A stretch of DNA of 32,785 bases from Eubacteriales Family XIII. Incertae Sedis bacterium. Lineage in GTDB: Bacteria > Bacillota > Clostridia > Peptostreptococcales > Anaerovoracaceae. The notes beneath the pieces were generated by a model. It was given only the letters and a program-made list of their open reading frames with translations, did no database searches and was not told where the DNA came from. A program made the translations under genes and the position numbers. Below are positions 6,547 through 17,466 of this stretch, piece by piece (the first letter of the stretch is position 1; each line of letters opens with the position of its first letter). The stretch covers positions 1 through 32,785 of the forward strand of contig JAISJT010000104.1 in assembly GCA_031261395.1 (NCBI GenBank), written 5' to 3'.

Positions 6547-8031
6547 ATGGCAATCGATCTGACGCTGAAAGAATCGGCGACAAGGGAGCAAAGGCTCGGC
6601 TCTATTACCGGATATGACGGTAAACTTTCTGATTTAACAAAACAAGGCTGCGCAGGGTGTCTGCTGAACAAGGGACGCCGGTTTCAGACCGTGAGTTCCT
6701 GCTCCCATACGCACACTATCAATCAGCTTTCCGGCCTTACCGGGGCTCTGGTCGTCGACCATGGACCGATCGGCTGCTCGGGGGGGCAGATATTTTTCAC
6801 GCTCAACCGAAACCGGCTCAACCCGCCTCCGGGAGTTCCTCCCCTTGAGCATTCCAAGATCATATCTACGAATCTTGACGAATCCGATACGATTTTCGGG
6901 GCGGTCGAAAAGCTCCGGCAAACCGTATTGGCTGCCTATGAGCGGCATCATCCCAAGGAGATCTTCATCGTGTCAAGCTGCGTTTCCGCCATCATCGGGG
7001 ATGACATTTTCAGCGTGGCGCAGGAATTGAACGAGGAATTGGATATCCCCGTGATCGCGGCGGCGGGCGAAGGACTGCGCAGCAAGATCTGGGCGACCGG
7101 ATTTGATTCCTATTCCCATGCCGTTTCCAAAGCCCGGTTTTCGCCTCCTACGGGTGAGCGAAATCCGATCATCAATTATTCGGGATTCGGCCCTGTCGGC
7201 AGGCAGTATGTCGAGCCGTTTTTCACGCGGCTCGGGCTTCAGCTCAATTTGCTCGTCGGTGGATCGACGCAGGAGGATTTTCACCGTGCGACGACGGCGA
7301 TCGCCTCTTGGGGACAGTGCAGTTCTCAGTCAAATTACATTCTCAGCGTACTCGAACAGGAATACGGAGTCCGTTATCTGCAGTCACACCTGCCGTACGG
7401 CGGCATCGGATTTGAACGTTTCATGCGCGATCTCGGAAAGCTCATCGGCAAAGAAGATATCGTCGAGGAGATCATCGCGGAGGAAAAGGAAAAGTACAAG
7501 GATCAGATCGACGCGATCAAGGCAAGGCTCAAAGGCAAGCGCGCCTTCATAGCTCTTGGATCGGGCTTTGCCTATGAATATTCCCGCTTGCTCTGGGAAC
7601 TCGGCGTCGAGGTACAGCATGCGATCGGCTACCATTTCGATCCGGTCCTCGATCAAAACAATCTCGAATCGGAGATCGCAGCCGCTACGGACGTCAAAGA
7701 ACTCAAGCTCGATTTTGATACGAGCATCAATGACGGACAGGAGATGGAGACCTATCTGCTGGTCAAGGAGTACAATCCCGACTTCCTCGTTTCGCGCGGT
7801 CATGAGGCGTCCGCCTGGTCCATGCTCCAGGGCATTCCTTCACTCGATACCGAGATCGGTTTCGTGATCATGGGCTACCGCGGACTTGTCGAATTCGGCA
7901 CGACGATCGTGGAAGTGCTCGACAGCAAAAATTTCGTAGAGAAGCTCGGCGCGCGCTATGTATCGCCGTTTACCGAGGCGTATGAAGGGCTCAGTCCTTT
8001 CAGCTTTTATGATGAGGAGGCCGCCATATGA
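6547..8031 (+). CDS. Nitrogenase-like alpha subunit D1
   Basis: A 494-aa member of the nitrogenase component 1 family (NifD side). Cys52, Cys77 (HGPIGC) and Cys145 (SSCVSAIIGDD) sit at the spacing of NifD Cys62, Cys88 and Cys154, the P-cluster ligands. Cys258 in WGQCSSQSNYIL before EQEYGV aligns with FeMo-co ligand Cys275. The region of His442 (GIPSLDTEIGFVIMGYRG) has no histidine. The Q191/H195 region of NifD appears as EGLRSKIW and later YSH. An extra C35-x2-C38 lies before the first ligand. GAGGAGG precedes ATG 6547. Its stop overlaps the K1 start (ATGA). By family it would reduce a small substrate with electrons from the NifH-like protein; N2 is not implied. It resembles D4 in the N-terminus (RLGSITG). 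Confidence 0.88.
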   Translation: MAIDLTLKESATREQRLGSITGYDGKLSDLTKQGCAGCLLNKGRRFQTVSSCSHTHTINQLSGLTGALVVDHGPIGCSGGQIFFTLNRNRLNPPPGVPPLEHSKIISTNLDESDTIFGAVEKLRQTVLAAYERHHPKEIFIVSSCVSAIIGDDIFSVAQELNEELDIPVIAAAGEGLRSKIWATGFDSYSHAVSKARFSPPTGERNPIINYSGFGPVGRQYVEPFFTRLGLQLNLLVGGSTQEDFHRATTAIASWGQCSSQSNYILSVLEQEYGVRYLQSHLPYGGIGFERFMRDLGKLIGKEDIVEEIIAEEKEKYKDQIDAIKARLKGKRAFIALGSGFAYEYSRLLWELGVEVQHAIGYHFDPVLDQNNLESEIAAATDVKELKLDFDTSINDGQEMETYLLVKEYNPDFLVSRGHEASAWSMLQGIPSLDTEIGFVIMGYRGLVEFGTTIVEVLDSKNFVEKLGARYVSPFTEAYEGLSPFSFYDEEAAI

Positions 8032-9383
8032 GTGTGAAAGCCGAAATAACAAGCTGCGTAGAGCAGCCCCGTATCGCGTGTGCGATCGGTGGAATATATA
8101 CGGCGCTTGCGATCGACCGGGTACTGCCGATCCTGCACGCCGGTCCCGGATGCCAGGGGCAGGCCGGCGCTACGCTTGCCGGTGCAAACGGCGGACAAAA
8201 TGCGGACACCTATCTTGAGTCCGTCATTCCCAGCACCAATTTTTCCGAGTCCGATGTCGTATTCGGAGCCGCAGAAAGGCTGTCCCACGTTGTCGAAGAG
8301 TCCCTCAAATACTATGACGCCGATATGTTCATCGTGTCGGACGGATGCGTGTCGCAGATCGTCGGGGACGACATCGAAGAAGTCGTGCGGACTTTTGAAG
8401 GAAGGGAAAAGCCCGTCCTGCACGCATCGCTGCCCGGCTTCAAAGGCAACAACCTTTTCGGACACAGCGAGATCCTGAAAGCGATCGTCGAACAATATCT
8501 GACGAAGAGCGATCATGTCAATGAGAAGCAGGTCAATGTGTGGGGCATCGTGCCTTTCTATGACACGTTCTGGGTCGCGACGCTTGAAAAGCTCGAAGCG
8601 CTTCTGACGGAGCTCGGGTTTGAACCCAATATCATCTACGGGCACGGCAAGGGACTGAAAGCCGTAGACAAGATACCGTCCGCCGGTTTCAACCTGCTCA
8701 TCTCTCCGTGGGTAGATCTCGATATCGTGAAATTGCTCGAAGAAAAATTCGATACTCCGTATTTTCACTATCCGAATATTCCGATCGGGCCTACACAGAC
8801 GGCTGATTTTGTCAGAAAACTCGTCAAATATGCAAATCTGGATGAAGTCGGGGCGGAACGAATCATCAAGCGCGAAGAGGACAGATATTATTATTATCTC
8901 AACCATTCGATCAAATTCATCTTCACCTGCCGTGTCACACCGCGTGAATTCTATATCAATTCGAGCGCGTCACAGGCGCTTGCTCTGACGAAATACCTGA
9001 TCAACGATCTGGGCATGACGCCGCGCAAGATCTTTATCAGCGAGGGCGTACCCGAAGAATTGCAGGAAGAGGTAAGATCATATTTCAATGATGTGCAGCA
9101 CGAGCGCCCCGAGGATCTCGAAGTGATCTTTACCAATGACGGGGGACTATGTGATACTTATGTGAAGAGTGAAGACACGACCTTCCGCAAGACCGCCGTA
9201 TTTGGGACGACCTGGGACGAGCTGACGGCCAAAAATCTGAAGCTGCCCTTTGTGCCTGTTTCTGCGCCGGCCGGGGATCTGATGGTCGGAGTCAAAACGT
9301 ATTTCGCTTGGGAGGGCGCGATCAATCTCGCGGCGGATCTGTACAACGACGCTGCAAACAAAGGGCTGGGGACTGTCAGTTAA
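8028..9383 (+). CDS. Nitrogenase-like beta subunit K1
   Basis: A 451-aa nitrogenase component 1 protein on the NifK side, short at the N-terminus compared with true NifK (about 520 aa). Cys18 (IACAIGG), Cys42 (HAGPGC) and Cys107 (SDGCVSQIVGDD) match the P-cluster cysteines of NifK. There is no counterpart of Cys275, as expected for a beta chain. ATG 8028 overlaps the D1 stop as ATGA, with GAGGAGG-like bases (8013-8019) upstream, so D1 and K1 should be made in equal amounts and form a heterotetramer. The GxCAIGG start and the C-terminal FAWEGAINLAADLYN-like segment are shared in outline with K2-K4. Confidence 0.87.
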   Translation: MSVKAEITSCVEQPRIACAIGGIYTALAIDRVLPILHAGPGCQGQAGATLAGANGGQNADTYLESVIPSTNFSESDVVFGAAERLSHVVEESLKYYDADMFIVSDGCVSQIVGDDIEEVVRTFEGREKPVLHASLPGFKGNNLFGHSEILKAIVEQYLTKSDHVNEKQVNVWGIVPFYDTFWVATLEKLEALLTELGFEPNIIYGHGKGLKAVDKIPSAGFNLLISPWVDLDIVKLLEEKFDTPYFHYPNIPIGPTQTADFVRKLVKYANLDEVGAERIIKREEDRYYYYLNHSIKFIFTCRVTPREFYINSSASQALALTKYLINDLGMTPRKIFISEGVPEELQEEVRSYFNDVQHERPEDLEVIFTNDGGLCDTYVKSEDTTFRKTAVFGTTWDELTAKNLKLPFVPVSAPAGDLMVGVKTYFAWEGAINLAADLYNDAANKGLGTVS

Positions 9384-9409
9384 CGTCCGAAAAAGAGGAG
9401 GAGTCCCAA

Positions 9410-10870
9410 ATGGCAAAAGCAATCGTTACTCAAAATCGGGAAGATTACCCGAATACTTTCTATGGCGGCGGCGGGTGCTGCGGTGAGTCGGTAAACCGCT
9501 TCCAGTCCGGCTGCTATAATAATGTGAACCGTAGTTTTGAACAGACAAAACAATGTGTTCAGATGTCGAGCGTCCAGGTGCTGACCAAGATTGATGATTC
9601 TCTCTGCGTATTCCATTCGCCTGTCGGGTGTACGGGATGTACTTCTTTCATCAATGCTTTTTCAAAACTCCTGCGCGTCCAGATGGGGCGGGGCGCGCCG
9701 CGAAATATTCACTATATCGCCACGAATATGGATGAACACGACGTCGTATTTGGCAGTACTGACAAGCTGATTGCGGCTATCGCCGAAGGCTATAGGCGGT
9801 ACAAACCCAAAGTCGTATTCATTTTGGCCTCCTGCGCCTCCGGCATCATCGGCGACAATATCAATGCGGCGGCAAAACAGGCCGAGGAGCAGATCGGCAC
9901 AAAGGTGATACCGATTCATTGCGAAGGATTCCGGTCACAGTTGAATTCGACCGGCATCGATACCGCATTCGATGCGATCACAGGGTATCTGCTCGACGGG
10001 ACGCATCCGCCGAAAGAAGACGATCTCGTGAATCTGTTTTTTCCGCAATCAACGACAGCCTATGACAGATTGGAGATGGCAAAGATCATGGGACTGTTCG
10101 GAAAACGCGCCAATACCGTGCCGGATTATGCTACGGTGGACGACATCCTTCGTATACCGGCCGCAGCGGCGAGCATCGTGGCCTGCTATATTTTCGGCGA
10201 CCACTTGGCGGAATGGCTGAAAAAAGAGTACGGGATCCCGTATGAGATCATAGGCTTGCCGATCGGCCTGAAAAACACAGACAATTATGTGAGGTCACTG
10301 GGGAAATTGTTCGGGCAGGAAGACGTCGCGGAGGCTTTCATTGAAAAAGAACACGCGCGCATCGAAAAGCCCCTGGCTGAGTTGCGGAAAAAGCTCGCAG
10401 GCAAGCGTGTGCTGACCGGATCCGGGACCTCGCGATCTCTCTCCACGGCGCTGCTCGCGGGCGATCTGGGTATGGAGATAGTCGCGCTTCAGACGCCGGT
10501 GCTCAACAATGACGTCGTGCGCGAAGTCGGCGTCTTGTCGGAACAGCACGGCGACGAATTTGTTCTTGACATTTCGTGCGTCCAGCCGTTTGAACTGGCC
10601 AATATCATCAAAAAATACAAGGTCGATTTTTTGATTGGCTTCAGTACAGTCTCAACGATGCTCGGCGTCCCGGGGATTCAAACTCAGGGACAGTACGATT
10701 TTCAGCAGGCCGGCTACGACGGCATTTTGAATCTTGGCGAAAAGATTGCCCGCCTATCGGCAAATCCGACGCTGCAGGCGCATTTGAGAGACCGGGGATA
10801 TTCGCCCTACAGCGAAGAGTGGCTCAGGAAAGATCCTTTCAGTTATCTGAAAAAAGAGGAGGCGGTTTAG
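9410..10870 (+). CDS. Nitrogenase-like alpha subunit D2
   Basis: A 486-aa NifD-side protein starting at ATG 9410 behind GAGGAGGAG. P-cluster-type ligands are Cys49, Cys74 (HSPVGC) and Cys142 (ASCASGIIGDN). Cys259 in SIVACYIFGDHL before KKEYGIPY is the Cys275 equivalent. In the His442 region (GVPGIQTQGQYDFQQAGYDG) no histidine remains. The NifD His195 position (GIDTAFDAITG) also lacks the histidine kept in D1, D3 and D4. The N-terminus is cysteine-rich (Cys23, Cys24, Cys35), with Cys66 and Cys77 near the second ligand. It is one base upstream of K2. It is the most divergent alpha chain by active-site residues; a scaffold-like or different catalytic role is possible. Confidence 0.86.
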   Translation: MAKAIVTQNREDYPNTFYGGGGCCGESVNRFQSGCYNNVNRSFEQTKQCVQMSSVQVLTKIDDSLCVFHSPVGCTGCTSFINAFSKLLRVQMGRGAPRNIHYIATNMDEHDVVFGSTDKLIAAIAEGYRRYKPKVVFILASCASGIIGDNINAAAKQAEEQIGTKVIPIHCEGFRSQLNSTGIDTAFDAITGYLLDGTHPPKEDDLVNLFFPQSTTAYDRLEMAKIMGLFGKRANTVPDYATVDDILRIPAAAASIVACYIFGDHLAEWLKKEYGIPYEIIGLPIGLKNTDNYVRSLGKLFGQEDVAEAFIEKEHARIEKPLAELRKKLAGKRVLTGSGTSRSLSTALLAGDLGMEIVALQTPVLNNDVVREVGVLSEQHGDEFVLDISCVQPFELANIIKKYKVDFLIGFSTVSTMLGVPGIQTQGQYDFQQAGYDGILNLGEKIARLSANPTLQAHLRDRGYSPYSEEWLRKDPFSYLKKEEAV

Positions 10871-10871
10871 C

Positions 10872-12179
10872 ATGGCAGAGATCATTCAATCGCCGCGCGG
10901 CGCGTGTGCGCTTGGCGGAGCGTTGGCTGCGGTTGCCAGCATCAACAAAGCCGTTCCCATCCTTCATGCCGGCCCCGGCTGCGGGGTACAGGCATTTGCG
11001 GGGCAGCTCGGGAATGCGGGGCCGAACAGGACGTCGTACACGCCAGATTCGTTTCCCTGCACCAATATGTCTCAGCATGAAGTTGTATTTGGCGGGATCG
11101 ACCACCTCCGGGAAGTCGTTCGGGGCGCCACCGAGATCTTGAACGGTGATGTGTATTTCGTACTCACCGGCTGCACCTCCGACATCATCGGCGATGACGT
11201 GGACAGTCTCGTGGATGAATTTGTGAAAGAGGGGAAGCCGGTCACCTTTGCCAATACGGGCGGGCTGTACGGTGACGGGGCGCGCGGCTATGAGATTTTT
11301 GTCGAGGCGCTCGCAGCGCGTATCGCTCCTGTGACGGAGACCAAAGACGAAAAACTGGTCAATCTGTTTGGCATAGGTCCGGGACTCAGCAAATGCTGGT
11401 CCGGAAATATTGAAGAAATCGCACGCATCATAGAGCGCCTTGGTCTGCGCGTCAATACGTTTTTCACGCGCGGTGAAGATTATGAAAAATTGCTGTCGTC
11501 ATCCGCCGCTTTCGCCAACATCATCATCTCGCCTCATCTGCTCAAAGAGGCGGAGAGTCTGTGGGAGACACGGCACGGGATCAAAAGTTTCCGCTATACC
11601 GGCCTGCCGGTCGGACCTACGGCTACGACAGACTTCATACGGAAGGTCGGCGAGGCGCTCGGGGTGGATACGGCAATCGTAGATAGGGTGACTGAGGAAG
11701 AAGAATCTTATTTCTTTGATTATGCGAGTGTGACGATCGGGCGTCTGCCTACGAAAAAAATCGCTGTTGTGGCGGATGCCGGCACCGCGATAGGACTGAC
11801 GCGCTTTCTGTCCGATGATTACAGTCAAGAGGTGGTGCGCGTGATCGTGACGGACAATGTCTTGCCGGAAGATCAGCCGCTTGTTCGTGAAAGGCTCGGT
11901 GGTTTTCAGTGGGCGCAGAATCCCGAAGTGTTTTTTCTCCAGGATGACTACGAGATCAAACAAGCGCTCGAGGGAGATTCGTTCGATATGATCCTCGGCA
12001 GTTCGCTGGAGGATGAAATCGTCGTGCCGCGCGGCCTGCAGTTCATGGTCGTCAGCATTCCGACGGGACCGGATATGATCCTAAACAAGGCGTATGCCGG
12101 ATATCGCGGCGCACTGACCTTTGTCGAAGATTTTATCGACGCGTGCCGGCCTGTGCATATCCCCGGGATTTCGCTTTAG
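10872..12179 (+). CDS. Nitrogenase-like beta subunit K2
   Basis: A 435-aa NifK-side protein, the shortest of the four. Cys12 (GACALGG), Cys37 (HAGPGC) and Cys101 (TGCTSDIIGDD) fit P-cluster ligands. ATG 10872 lies one base after the D2 stop, with GAGGAGG (10857-10863) inside the D2 end, so it is translationally coupled. The C-terminal SIPTGPDMILNKAYAGYRGA is the family's GY-GA segment. It pairs with D2. Fifteen bases after its stop begins the NifX-like gene, which may serve this pair. Confidence 0.86.
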   Translation: MAEIIQSPRGACALGGALAAVASINKAVPILHAGPGCGVQAFAGQLGNAGPNRTSYTPDSFPCTNMSQHEVVFGGIDHLREVVRGATEILNGDVYFVLTGCTSDIIGDDVDSLVDEFVKEGKPVTFANTGGLYGDGARGYEIFVEALAARIAPVTETKDEKLVNLFGIGPGLSKCWSGNIEEIARIIERLGLRVNTFFTRGEDYEKLLSSSAAFANIIISPHLLKEAESLWETRHGIKSFRYTGLPVGPTATTDFIRKVGEALGVDTAIVDRVTEEEESYFFDYASVTIGRLPTKKIAVVADAGTAIGLTRFLSDDYSQEVVRVIVTDNVLPEDQPLVRERLGGFQWAQNPEVFFLQDDYEIKQALEGDSFDMILGSSLEDEIVVPRGLQFMVVSIPTGPDMILNKAYAGYRGALTFVEDFIDACRPVHIPGISL

Positions 12180-12193
12180 GGAGGGAATTCTTC

Positions 12194-12538
12194 ATGGGAA
12201 AACATCGAATTGCTTTGGCGACGACGGACAAGCTGACGATCCATCAGCATTTTGGACATGCGGAAGGCTACGAGATCACGGATGTGGATACGGATACGGG
12301 ATCCTTCGATTTTGTGGAGTATCGCGAGGTGGTTCCGCCCTGCAAGGCCGGTGACCATTCCGACGCGGTGTTTGACGCTGTACTCGAAGCGCTTTCGGAC
12401 TGCGAAGCGATCGCGGTCGGCAAGATCGGCCCGGGCGCTGCCGATTATGTATTAAAAAAGGGGATGCGAATATTCGAGGCGCCGGGCGTTATCGAAAAAA
12501 TCATTGAGACATTGATAGACAAAAAAATGCTCAAATAA
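12194..12538 (+). CDS. NifX/NafY-family iron-molybdenum-cofactor binding protein
   Basis: A 114-aa single-domain protein of the dinitrogenase Fe-Mo cofactor biosynthesis family (PF02579 type). It shows KHRIALATTDKLTIHQHFGHA and E-YEI at the N-terminus and VGKIGPGAADYVLKKGM in the second half. The HFGHA segment contributes the cofactor-binding surface in the family. Such proteins hold or carry NifB-co or later cofactor forms between NifB and the apo-enzyme. ATG 12194 has GGGAGG (12179-12184). It sits directly after D2K2 and before the molybdoenzyme. Since no gene is clearly NifEN, it may pass a NifB product straight to the D subunits (inference). Confidence 0.82.
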   Translation: MGKHRIALATTDKLTIHQHFGHAEGYEITDVDTDTGSFDFVEYREVVPPCKAGDHSDAVFDAVLEALSDCEAIAVGKIGPGAADYVLKKGMRIFEAPGVIEKIIETLIDKKMLK

Positions 12539-12593
12539 CAAGAGATGTGCAGGGCAAAGAACCGTTCAGCGAGAACGGAAAGAGAGGAATCAT

Positions 12594-15521
12594 ATGGCTC
12601 GTTATGGAATGTTGATAGATTTGGAGCGGTGTACGGGATGCTATTCCTGCGTCGTTTCCTGCAAGCAGTATTTTGGCACAAGGCCGGATGTCGACTACAA
12701 TCAGGGACAGATGGTCGAGTGGGGGAAGTTTCCTGAGGCCCATCGCCGGTATCTGTCGACGATGTGCAACCACTGCGAGGATCCGCCCTGCCTGAACAGC
12801 TGCCCGACAGGATCGACATTTAAGTCGCCGGAGGGACCGGTGCTGACGGATCCCGATCTGTGTACGGGTTGCGGCGCTTGCGTGAAGGCATGTCCGTACG
12901 GGCAGCGCTTTCTGACGACGAAGGATGAAACGGCATTTCCGGGGCATCCGATTCCGAGTGAAGAGGTCAGCGCTTCACGGCTGTACAAGGCTGAAAAGTG
13001 TACGCTTTGTCAGGACAGGCTCGCAGAGGGGCTTGAGCCGATTTGCGTAGCGCTCTGCCCGGGCGGCTGCCGCATTTTCGGGGATCTTGAAGATCCGGAA
13101 AGCGAGATCAATTATTACCGGGAACTTTACGGTGCGGTAAAGATTGAGGGCACTTCAATGTACTACGTGCTGCCGGAGGGGATGGATCCGGGGCTGTTGC
13201 CGCCGGGGTACGATCCTGTGACGGGCGCGCTCACGCCGACGACGAACGAAAAGGCGGCGCGGCGCAGACAGCCCGAAGATCCGGATTTCCGGTCGCTGAC
13301 GGACGGACTCATCGCAGCGCGTGACTGGGTTCGCAAAAACGATGACCGAAAGCCGAATATCGGCGGGGAATACAAATACACCTATTGTGCGATGTGCAAT
13401 CACGGACCGCGCTGCGGTGTGAAGGCAGTCGTGAAAGACGACAAGATACTGCGCCTTGAGCGCCGCGAGGAGTACGGTCCGGAGTTGCTTTGCGCACTTG
13501 GAAATTCGGCTTTGCAGGATCTCTATTCACCGGACAGGGTACTCTATCCGCTTCGCCGTACAAATCCAAAAGGGGAGAGGGCAAAGTGGGAACGCATTTC
13601 ATGGGAAGACGCGCTCGCGGAGATCGCGGAAAAACTGAACGGCGTCAAAGAAAAATACGGCGCGGACAAAGTGCTGTTCATGACCGGCGATCCAAAGGAG
13701 CCCCGCTCTGTGCTTCAGCGTCTCGCCTACTCCTTTGGGACGCCGAACTACGGCACCGAGAGCTCCACTTGCTATACGGCCGCGGAACTGGCTACCCGTC
13801 TGGTCTACGGCACGCGCAGCCGGGCTGTCATTCCACTCTCGCTTGGCGCTGCGCCCGACGTCAACGACACGAAGGTTTGCCTGATTTGGGGCAACAATCC
13901 CGGGACATCGCAGCCTTTCTCCTACAACGGACTGAGAATGACGCGCGAATTTGGCAGCGTGAAATACATTGTGATCGATCCGCGCGTGACGTCAACCACG
14001 GAAAATTTTGCGGACGTCCATTTGCAGATCCGTTCGGGTACGGACGGGGCGCTGGCTCTGTTCTTTGCGAACTGGCTGATTTCTCATGATGCTTACGACA
14101 AGGAATTTGTCGAAAAATGGACACATGGTTTCGCGGAATACAAGGCGCTTGCCTCTGAGTATACGCTCGAAAAAACGGCTGAAATTTGCGGCATCCCGGC
14201 GGCGCTGCTGAAAAAGGCCGGAGATATCCTGGTCACGGAGGGCGCTCCGATCACAGTCAAGTCCTCGGCGGCGTACCCTCAGCATGTGAACGGTGTAGAC
14301 AACTACCGCGCCATGCAGCTGTTAGTGGCGCTGACGGGAAGTCTTGACGTGGATGGCGGACACCTGATACCGAACGAACCGCTGGGACTTGACAACTGGG
14401 GCGGATCCTTCGGGTTTTCGCGCGTCCATGAATTGCTGCCGGAGCTCGAAAGCAAGCGCGCCGACAGAAAGTATTTTCCGGTTTGGGCCGGCACGGACTG
14501 GGACGGAAGCCTGCAGCTCAACCGCTTGCCGGAGTATGTGCGTGACGGGGATATCCGCGCCTGCTTTGCCCTTGGACTCAATTGCATCATGTGGCCACAG
14601 TCACATGAATATCAGGAAGCATTCAAAAATATGGACTTTGCGGTCTGCGCGGATTTCCGCGAAAATACCTGGACGCACGACTATGTGGATATGCTGCTGC
14701 CGGCGGCGATGTCGTTTGAAAGATCCGCGCCGTTCAGCGTTTTTGGCCGCAAGATATATTTGCGCGAGCCGGCCGTGACGCCGCTCGGAGAAGCGCGAAG
14801 CGATTACCGCATTGTTTGCGATGTGGCGACTGCGCTTGGGTACGGAGATCTCTTTTGGGGCGGCGGTCCGGATGCGGAAGAAGAGTGCCTGCGCGAGATC
14901 CTTAGGACTGCGGGCGGCAGCAAGGAAATCACACTTGAAATGCTGCGCGAAGCCTCACCGAACGGGCTTGCGATCCCGTTGACGCAGGGTATGAAGTACA
15001 AAAAATGGGAACTTGGTCTGCTTCGTGAAGATGGGAAGCCCGGTTTCTCTACGCCCTCGGGCAAGGTCGAATTTGCTTCGGAGATCCTTCGCGAATACGG
15101 GTTTGAGCCGCTTCCGAAATACCGCGAGCCGCTGTACAGTCCGGTTTCGACGCCAAAGACGGCACGTGAATTTCCGCTGATCGTCAATGCAGGCTCACGT
15201 GTTCCGTTCTTTTGCCATTCAAAAGAACGCGGCCTGCCGTGGCTCAGGAGGCATATGCCCGATCCCGTTGTACGCCTTGGCGAAGAGGATGCGGCAGCGC
15301 GCTCGCTGAAGGACGGAGACTTGGTGAAAATCACATCACCCGTCAATCAAGAAGGGATCACGGCAAAACTTGAGATCACCAACACGCTCAGGCGGGGCGC
15401 TATCGATATGCTGCACGGCTGGGCGGAGGCCAATGTGAACGAGCTGATCCCGCGCGATTTTGATCCGATCAGCGGATTCCCGGCCTACAAGGAAGGACTT
15501 TGCCAGATCGAGAAGATTTGA
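12594..15521 (+). CDS. Molybdopterin oxidoreductase fused to a four-cluster ferredoxin
   Basis: A 975-aa fusion. Residues 1-190 are a DmsB/PsrB-like ferredoxin with four cysteine groups: CTGCYSCVVSC, CNHCEDPPCLNSC, CTGCGACVKAC and CTLC followed by ICVALC. From about residue 262 begins a DMSO-reductase-family catalytic chain: Cys265, Cys268, Cys274 and Cys300 bind a 4Fe-4S cluster, WERISWEDAL follows, and the bis-MGD domains run to the C-terminal dinucleotide-binding region (about 860-975). Cys393 in SSTCYTAAEL is a candidate Mo/W ligand, as in PsrA/PhsA-like enzymes. There is no Tat signal and no membrane anchor, so it is probably cytoplasmic. In the usual complexes the two parts are separate subunits. 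It is last in the P1 operon. Role unknown; S-oxide or other sulfur-compound reduction is an inference from context. Confidence 0.85.
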   Translation: MARYGMLIDLERCTGCYSCVVSCKQYFGTRPDVDYNQGQMVEWGKFPEAHRRYLSTMCNHCEDPPCLNSCPTGSTFKSPEGPVLTDPDLCTGCGACVKACPYGQRFLTTKDETAFPGHPIPSEEVSASRLYKAEKCTLCQDRLAEGLEPICVALCPGGCRIFGDLEDPESEINYYRELYGAVKIEGTSMYYVLPEGMDPGLLPPGYDPVTGALTPTTNEKAARRRQPEDPDFRSLTDGLIAARDWVRKNDDRKPNIGGEYKYTYCAMCNHGPRCGVKAVVKDDKILRLERREEYGPELLCALGNSALQDLYSPDRVLYPLRRTNPKGERAKWERISWEDALAEIAEKLNGVKEKYGADKVLFMTGDPKEPRSVLQRLAYSFGTPNYGTESSTCYTAAELATRLVYGTRSRAVIPLSLGAAPDVNDTKVCLIWGNNPGTSQPFSYNGLRMTREFGSVKYIVIDPRVTSTTENFADVHLQIRSGTDGALALFFANWLISHDAYDKEFVEKWTHGFAEYKALASEYTLEKTAEICGIPAALLKKAGDILVTEGAPITVKSSAAYPQHVNGVDNYRAMQLLVALTGSLDVDGGHLIPNEPLGLDNWGGSFGFSRVHELLPELESKRADRKYFPVWAGTDWDGSLQLNRLPEYVRDGDIRACFALGLNCIMWPQSHEYQEAFKNMDFAVCADFRENTWTHDYVDMLLPAAMSFERSAPFSVFGRKIYLREPAVTPLGEARSDYRIVCDVATALGYGDLFWGGGPDAEEECLREILRTAGGSKEITLEMLREASPNGLAIPLTQGMKYKKWELGLLREDGKPGFSTPSGKVEFASEILREYGFEPLPKYREPLYSPVSTPKTAREFPLIVNAGSRVPFFCHSKERGLPWLRRHMPDPVVRLGEEDAAARSLKDGDLVKITSPVNQEGITAKLEITNTLRRGAIDMLHGWAEANVNELIPRDFDPISGFPAYKEGLCQIEKI

Positions 15522-15529
15522 GGGATACC

Positions 15530-15591
15530 TTGACAACCCCGTGGCAGTATACTATACTAAAATATAGTTTACATATATGATTTATATGTAA
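15530..15591 (+). promoter_or_regulatory. Promoter P2 with shared operator (site 2)
   Basis: TTGACA (15530-15535), 17 bp and TATACT (15553-15558) form a strong promoter that begins 9 bases after the molybdoenzyme stop, with no terminator between. ACATATATGATTTATATGT (15571-15589) is a perfect palindrome with 7-bp arms and 5-bp spacer, extended to 9-bp arms by TT/AA. It starts 13 bases after the -10. Confidence 0.85.
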
Positions 15592-15647
15592 TAAAAACGC
15601 TATCGCTGTAGCCTTAGCGTGATTGGATGAATAGGGAGACTCGCCGC

Positions 15648-17433
<1,786 letters not shown>

Positions 17434-17445
17434 AGGGTCTGAATT

Positions 17446-17466
17446 ATGGGCAATTTGTCATGGTAA
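17446..17466 (+). other. Six-codon minigene overlapping the cysK start
   Basis: AAAGGG (17432-17437) precedes ATG 17446, which encodes MGNLSW and stops at TAA 17464-17466. The cysK ATG (17460) lies inside it in another frame and has no good ribosome site of its own. Re-initiation from this minigene may set cysK translation. Confidence 0.4.

Noticed and set aside
5506..6591. Long minus-strand ORF (361 codons) opposite the first binding protein
   Set aside because: It is antisense to a clear lipoprotein gene in a GC-skewed codon frame; no start signal and no domain.
6547..12179. Protochlorophyllide/chlorin reductase (BchNB) or Ni-sirohydrochlorin reductase (CfbCD) identity
   Set aside because: No tetrapyrrole genes are nearby, the D chains keep a Cys275 equivalent and a NifB is present, which those systems do not need.
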